Source of the DNA: Corythucha ciliata
Lineage: Eukaryota > Arthropoda > Insecta > Hemiptera > Tingidae
Assembly: GCA_038030265.1 (NCBI GenBank)
Contig: CM075939.1
Coordinates: 9,963,253-10,027,252 of the forward strand
Reading direction: 5' to 3'
Length of the DNA stretch: 64,000 nt
A program made the translations under genes and the position numbers. Each line of letters starts with the position of its first letter. Positions within the stretch are counted from its first letter, which is position 1. This document shows, in pieces, positions 58,852 to 64,000 of the stretch. The notes beneath the pieces are model-generated. The model did not search any database and was not told where the DNA came from. It saw nothing but the letters and a program-made list of their open reading frames with translations.

Positions 58852-61650
58852 CTACTGGAGAGTATTTATAAAATGTAAATGACACCACTTCACCCCCCCT
58901 ATGCAGTCGATGAGGCCGGTGTCAAAAAAAAAACGAACGCGGCGACTCGGCCGCAAGCTGTCGTTTCGAGTGTTCGTGTCGAGGGGTGGTGATTCAAGGT
59001 ATGCCGGTTTAACCCGGTCTAACGAGACCGTGCAGGCTTTGCTTCCCATTCGAAGGGTGATGGTTTTCTTCAATAAGTCCCGGCTGAGGATGCGATGGGG
59101 TCCTGACTAGCGTGGCTGGAGGGGTCGACGGGGAGCATCGTCGCGAAGAAAAGCGTGCGTACAATGGGCGAGTTCCTTGAAAACGAAAGAGCCAGGTTTC
59201 GAATGACGCGACGCTGGAATCGGGCGTAATTTAACGAAGTGACGACGTAGCCGGTCCAGAAAGTGAGATACGCCAGTCGAGTCGTCCGAGTAGCGGTCAC
59301 AGAAAAATTCCTCCGGAAGGCGTACTGGTTCTCCGTAGACAAGTTCTGCGGCTGTAGATTGAAGATCTTCTTTGAAAGCCGATCGAATGTCGAGCAAAAT
59401 CAGTGAAAGGGTTTCAGTCCAAAGAGGGTTGGCGTAACACGCGATAGCGGCCTTCAGTTGTCGATGAAGTCGCTCGATTTGACCATTAGAGGCAGGATGG
59501 TAACTGGTTGTTAGCGCGAGTTCGGTGCCAAACCGTTGAGACAGGGTTCGAAAAAGGTTTGACTTGAATTGAGAGCCACGGTCGGTTGTTAATCGAGACG
59601 GAACGCCAAAACGAGAAATCCAACCTGAAACAAAGGCCTGAGCAACGGTTTCAGCGTGAATGTCTTTTAATGGGATGACTTCGGGCCAACGAGTGAATCT
59701 ATCAATACACGTGAGACAATATTTAAAATCGTCCGAAGAGGGAAGGGGACCGATAATGTCGATGTGGACATGTGAAAAACGAGATGAAGGAAGATCAAAA
59801 TGTCCCAAAGGAGAAGATACATGACGAGTTACTTTTGTTCTCTGACAAGCGAGACACGATCGAGTCCACGACTGGATGTCTTGCTTAACGGATGGCCAGA
59901 CAAAACGATCCGTGACCAATTTAACCGTTGCTCGGACACCGGGGTGACTCAGATTATGAATAAGGTGAAAAATCTGACGACGACAAGGGGAAGGTACGAA
60001 GGGGCGAGGGCGACTGGTTAACACGTCGCAGTATAACTTGAAGTTGTCACCTGGAAAATGTACATTTTGCAATTTTAAACCGGTGTCACCTGATTGCAGC
60101 CAGAGTTTCAGCTCGCCGTCGTTGGTTTGGGCGTCGGCGATAGCTTTGTAATCGACCGAATGAGAAACTACTTCGACCCTGGATAGAAAATCAGCCACGA
60201 CGTTTTCTGATCCACCGATGTGACGCATATCAGTTGAAAACTGTGAAATAAAAATGAGTTGGTTGCGTTGAACCGGAGGCATTTTGTCACGTTTTTGGGT
60301 TTTTGGGAAAAGATGAAGGTTTAGTGGTTTGTGGTCCGTGTAGATCGTGAACACTTGCCCTTCAAAGGCATGTCGAAAGTGGTGAACGCCTTCACAAACT
60401 GCCAGAAGCTCTCTATAAAAGGGTGGCCAATCGGAATGCCGTGGCGACAACTTTTTGAAAAAGAAAGCCAGTGGCTGCCAAGCGTTGTCTACGAATTGTT
60501 GGATAACGGCTCCGATTGCCTTCAAGGAAACATCTGTGAACAAGGCAAGAGGGGCTTCGGGCTTGAGGAAACAGAGAAGGATGGACCGCGAAAGGCTGTC
60601 TTTACACGTTTGAAACGCGTTTTCGAGAAGAGGAGTCCAAGTTATTTTGGTCGAGCCTTTTGACTTGGGACCAGCGAGGATGCCATGAAGTGGGGCTTGG
60701 GCTTCAGCGGCCATGGGAATGTGATGCCTTTACAATTTAAGCATACCCAGGAAACGACGAAGCTCTGAGACAGTGTGAGGTTTCGGAAACGAGACGATAG
60801 CTTCAACGCGACCGGCAGGAGGCGAGACTCCTGAGCCGGACACTTGGTAGCTGAGGAAAACAAGTTCTGACTGGACGAAAATACACTTCGCCGGATTGAC
60901 AACAACGCCAAATTGAGACAAACGACGGAAAAGAATATCGAGGGGCTTGGCGTGTTCTTCTTCGTTTTTCGAAAACACGAGAACGTCATCTATGTAAACG
61001 AAAACAAAATTAAGACAACGAGTTACTTCGTCCATGAACCTTTGGAATGTCTGGGCTGCGTTTCGAAGACCGAAGGTCATGAAGGGGAATTCGAAAAGCC
61101 CAAATGGAGTGCTTATAGCGGTTTTGCACACGTCGTCAGGATGTACCGGGATTTGCTGGTAGGATTTGACGAGATCGATGAGAGTGAAAACGGTAGATCC
61201 ATGTATGCTGTGAACAAAATCATGAATATGCTTGACTGGATACCTATCCGGGATGGTTCTGGAGTTGAGTGCGCGATAATCGCCGCACGGTCTCCAACCG
61301 CTGCCTCCTTTTTTCTTGACGATGTGAAGAGGTGACGACCACGAGCTGTCGGATGGACGTGCCGTTCCATTTTGGAGCATAACGTCAAATTCACTTTTCG
61401 CGACGCTTAGTCGTTCACCTGAGAGGCGGCGAGGTCGGCAGGAGACAGGAGGACCGTGTTGTGTTCGAATGTAATGAACTGTCGAATGTTTAATTTCTCG
61501 ATCTAAGCCAGGAGGGCGAGTTGTCTCTGGGAAACAAGTGAAAATGTCATTCGCGAGGTGACCGTTTACTGCCTTGACGCTTATTTGAGCGACGTTCGAC
61601 GTTTGACATGTGATGTTGAGCCCGGTTTTTCCATCGAGTAAGCCCCTAAC
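58852..61650 (-). pseudogene. Gypsy-type retrotransposon pol (RT, RNase H, integrase), 5' truncated with two stops
   Basis: One reading frame runs from about 61650 down to a stop at 58852, broken only by in-frame stops at 60730-60732 (TAA) and 59107-59109 (TAG). Reverse transcriptase: TLIDLVKSYQQIPV and VFVYIDDVLVF. RNase [23 protein letters not shown] and [11 protein letters not shown]. Integrase zinc region: IHNLSHPG and CLACQ. Integrase core with Asp, Asp and Glu: [17 protein letters not shown] and NGQIERLH. The C-terminal region ends with SLDRVKPAYLE. Gag and protease are absent. The upstream break near 61650 coincides with a GGGCGTAGCCAGAAGGGG motif like a DNA-transposon end. Catalytic residues look conserved, so decay is recent. 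Confidence 0.92.
58888..58900 (-). promoter_or_regulatory. Candidate polypurine tract of the Gypsy element
   Basis: On the minus strand AGGGGGGGTGAAG is followed directly by TGGTGTCATT, the layout expected where a 3' LTR begins after pol. The tract lies inside the last part of the open frame. Confidence 0.45.
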
Positions 61651-62348
61651 CCCTTCTGGCTACGCCCATGGTTGTAAGCATCAGTTAGACGTATTACGCA
61701 CATGGCAATTTGATGCATTCATTTTTCGCATGAAGAAAAAACCAATTTCAACTTAAAAAATGAGCCGTACTGGTCGCCTCTTTCAAATGCAGTAGCAGCA
61801 GCAGCAACAACAGCCACAGCCTCTTATCATTAATCGTTTCTGTTGTTCTCAAACGCATATACAAAAGAGAAACAATTGAAAACCTTTCACTAACTACGTC
61901 CTTCTAGCACGACCAAGTTCACAGCACTCACTCTAATCTTCCCAAATAGAACTTCACAACGCTGCGACTACTATTAATCGCACTGTTTTCAGGGCTCAAT
62001 AGCTTTTCCGAATGGTTGAGGAATGAGGGGGCCGATGATGGCGAATAGCGTGATGGTGCCAGTTGGCGGGTGAGTGGTAGGTAGGACGAGCGGGGGGGAG
62101 GGAAGCAAAGGCTTCGAGAGTTAAATTGCGCCGCTCATCAATCTTCATAGAGGGAGAGAGAGAGTCCTTGTATTGCAAACGCGTAACAAATGAAAACGTC
62201 CGTTCGAATTAAACTGTGTTCTTCCCATTTCACGACGGAGTGGGTTGCAGATGTGTAGATACAGGGGCGGGGGGGGGGCAATGCGCTTAAAATCACCGTG
62301 AATTCTGCAATGATGAGCCCAAAAAAAAGCGCGTCAGATATAGTATAT
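61651..62348. other. Gene-free stretch
   Basis: Only an AGC/AAC trinucleotide-like run (61790-61815) and biased short frames. Confidence 0.5.
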
Positions 62349-62467
62349 TGTACACCTAGGCATGAAAGGCGTACTTTTCCGGGCCAAGAAAAAAGTGGCC
62401 AGCCGAGACGCAGTCGAGGTTGACCATTTTTCGAGGCCCAGAATACGCATTTCTGCCGAGGCGTACA
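62349..62467. mobile_element. Imperfect palindrome of about 120 bp (hairpin MITE)
   Basis: The left half, from TGTACACCTAGGCATG, pairs imperfectly with the right half, ending TGCCGAGGCGTACA, over nearly its full length, with matching inner blocks GGGCC...GGCCC. Non-coding. Confidence 0.65.
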
Positions 62468-62760
62468 CATGATTTTTTATCCTACGCAAGAAGGGGAAAA
62501 AATTAATAAATTAGTATTGAGTTCAAAACTGGAAGGTGGAATAAAAAGAAAACGTTTGCCCATCTGTACTTGACAAAATACAAAATAAAAGTGCGTCTAG
62601 ACAAACGACAACGCCTCAGTGAGTAGGAACGACGTCAGTCGCTGTGGAGGAGTGAAGAGAGGTGCGTTGCGTGGCAACGAGAAAACCCCCTGCAGGGATA
62701 GGAAACAAAATGCCATAGCTATCCGGAGCGCATCTTGGTGACAAATTTTGGCAAAAATTT

Positions 62761-62826
62761 TCATGCCTAGACATGAAAATCGTATTTTCATGACAGTTTC
62801 GAGTCATGAAAGCACGCGTTTTCACA
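62761..62826. repeat. Small hairpin related to the 62.35-kb palindrome
   Basis: TCATGCCTAG...ATGAAAATCG and its near-complement CATGAAAGCACGCGTTTTCA form a stem. The flank GTAGGATAAAAAAC is shared, inverted, with 62473-62486, so the two hairpins may be ends of one element. Confidence 0.5.
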
Positions 62827-64000
62827 TCGAGTAGGATAAAAAACATTTTTGCTCGTCAAATTGAAAGGACAGGAAAATGGCAATCAATGGAGGAAGTTAC
62901 GTACCTGAGAGGGAACACTGTAGAGTGAAAAGGATCTAAATTTTCAATTTCAACTTTTAATGCTTTATAGCGCCCTAAAAACATTTCACATACGTTTCTC
63001 CTATGCATGGGGAGAAAGAAGCAACAGATGTTGTCACAGATAGGACAGTTAATGACACGCTTTGATTCAAATTTACAAAGTAAAGTGAGGGAACGCCAAG
63101 CTCTTCAACCTGATTATAAAACCCTCTTCGGGGAAATAAACACGACTTTCATGCCCTGCCCCCATCTATTCCACCTTTCCTCGTTCTATTTTGCTGGGTA
63201 ACATACCCCCCTCCCTCTACAGTCTCGAGGCAAATCTACATATAAATAGCGCATCATTTCTCCCATACACACATCGTTCATTGCATTCCCTTCTCCTCTT
63301 TCGTTATGTATCCCACAGTCGCTCCTATACTTTTCCCTTAACGCTACTTACACCTCTCAGCCAACCCCCCTCCCCTCTTGATTCACACACCCTTAATTCA
63401 ATCGTGGCTAAAAGGTCTTTTCACTTTATTGCTCAAACCATAATTACTCCCCGCACCTCACCAGGGCTCTCATTATTACTGTCGGCTTTTGATTTTCCAA
63501 AATACGGAGAAGCGGCGGCACATCATCCGTATACAGTTATCTCGACCCGCCGCCACGGAGAACGTGGTGAACGAACGCACCGGCGATTATATTTATAGAA
63601 ATCTACATTTTAATTGAAAAGGGAGGAAATAAAGAGAAGAGAATGATGAAGTTGAACAATACGAGGGTAAGAATTCCATCCCGTCTTTTCTGTTTTTCTT
63701 TTCAGAATGAAAACCCACTTACGCGAAAAACTTTTCACAGAACTTTTCTTTGTTTTACTTTCCGTTCTAAATGTTTTACTTACGTCGTTTTTAGAGGGGA
63801 AAGCAAGAGAAAAAGTCTTATGTCTCCTTCCTCTTCGATGCCGCCGTTCTCAAACCTTTTTTTTTTCGCTATAAATGTTTACGATTTTGATCGATCAAAG
63901 CCTTGACATTTCATGAGTGAAAGCTCCCACTGGACGTGCTAAATAGCAAAATTTCATCCCTGCTAAGAGGGATGCAATTTTGTGGTAATATCTGCGATAT
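62827..64000. other. Gene-free right edge
   Basis: No supported gene. The frames at 63191-63598 and 63643-63906 are pyrimidine-biased and without splice context. Confidence 0.5.

Larger units (their letters stand above)
57886..58867 (-). repeat. 980-bp dispersed repeat, copy 2 (abuts Gypsy pol)
   Basis: Nearly identical to 54929-55909. Its upper end lies inside the last codons of the Gypsy pol frame (stop at 58852) and 20 bp below a purine tract. It may therefore be part of the Gypsy 3' LTR or an insertion next to it. The lower end breaks into a family A array. Confidence 0.9.

Noticed and set aside
63191..63598. 135-codon plus-strand frame near the right edge
   Set aside because: Composition follows a pyrimidine-rich tract; no start or splice support.

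Overview
The window is eukaryotic nuclear DNA, most likely from an invertebrate animal. Coding sequence is split by many short introns (50-100 bp) and a few long ones. There are BEL/Pao-type and Gypsy-type LTR retrotransposon remains, many small inverted-repeat DNA elements, tRNA-derived repeats and large tracts of degenerate short-period repeats. I cannot name the species. Nothing looks bacterial: no operons, no ribosome binding sites, no CRISPR array.

Region 1 (1-19.9 kb) holds the only convincing host genes. They are two divergently transcribed, head-to-head paralogues of the ciliary/flagellar protein adenylate kinase 7 (AK7). Gene A (minus strand) starts at 6873 and runs off the left edge. 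Gene B (plus strand) starts at 6992 and stops at 19900. Only 118 bp separate the two start codons. I assembled 12 exons for A and 19 for B by hand, and the codon phase agrees across every junction used. Both proteins carry an AK7-type NAD-epimerase-like domain interrupted by a very long acidic insertion, then an adenylate-kinase-like domain whose P-loop and catalytic motif are degenerate. Long introns in both genes are packed with the same repeat families, in mirrored order around the shared start region.

Region 2 (20-35.6 kb) has no recognised host gene. It contains an AT-rich short-period array, a tRNA-like sequence, a broken BEL/Pao pol (30.77-33.11 kb, minus) next to a GC-rich reiterated block that may be its LTR, a probable hAT-like element and a possible gag fragment.

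Region 3 (35.6-54.9 kb) is repeat-rich non-coding DNA. It holds a diverged tandem array at 38.1-41.3 kb with at least three DNA elements inside it (one with a perfect 8-bp target duplication), a large foldback element made of short palindromes at 43.6-44.3 kb, more copies of the short-period arrays, and a 1.06-kb inverted-repeat element at 51.4-52.5 kb.

Region 4 (54.9-64 kb) has two nearly identical 980-bp direct repeats, each with two tRNA-like modules. The second directly abuts a Gypsy pol (58.85-61.65 kb, minus) that is readable apart from two in-frame stops. Two small palindromic elements lie at 62.3-62.8 kb.

The most interesting system is the AK7-like pair: a tight divergent duplication that looks like a pair of pseudokinase-type ciliary proteins with a greatly expanded acidic insertion, different intron histories in the two copies, and splice-acceptor-like signals just upstream of both start codons.
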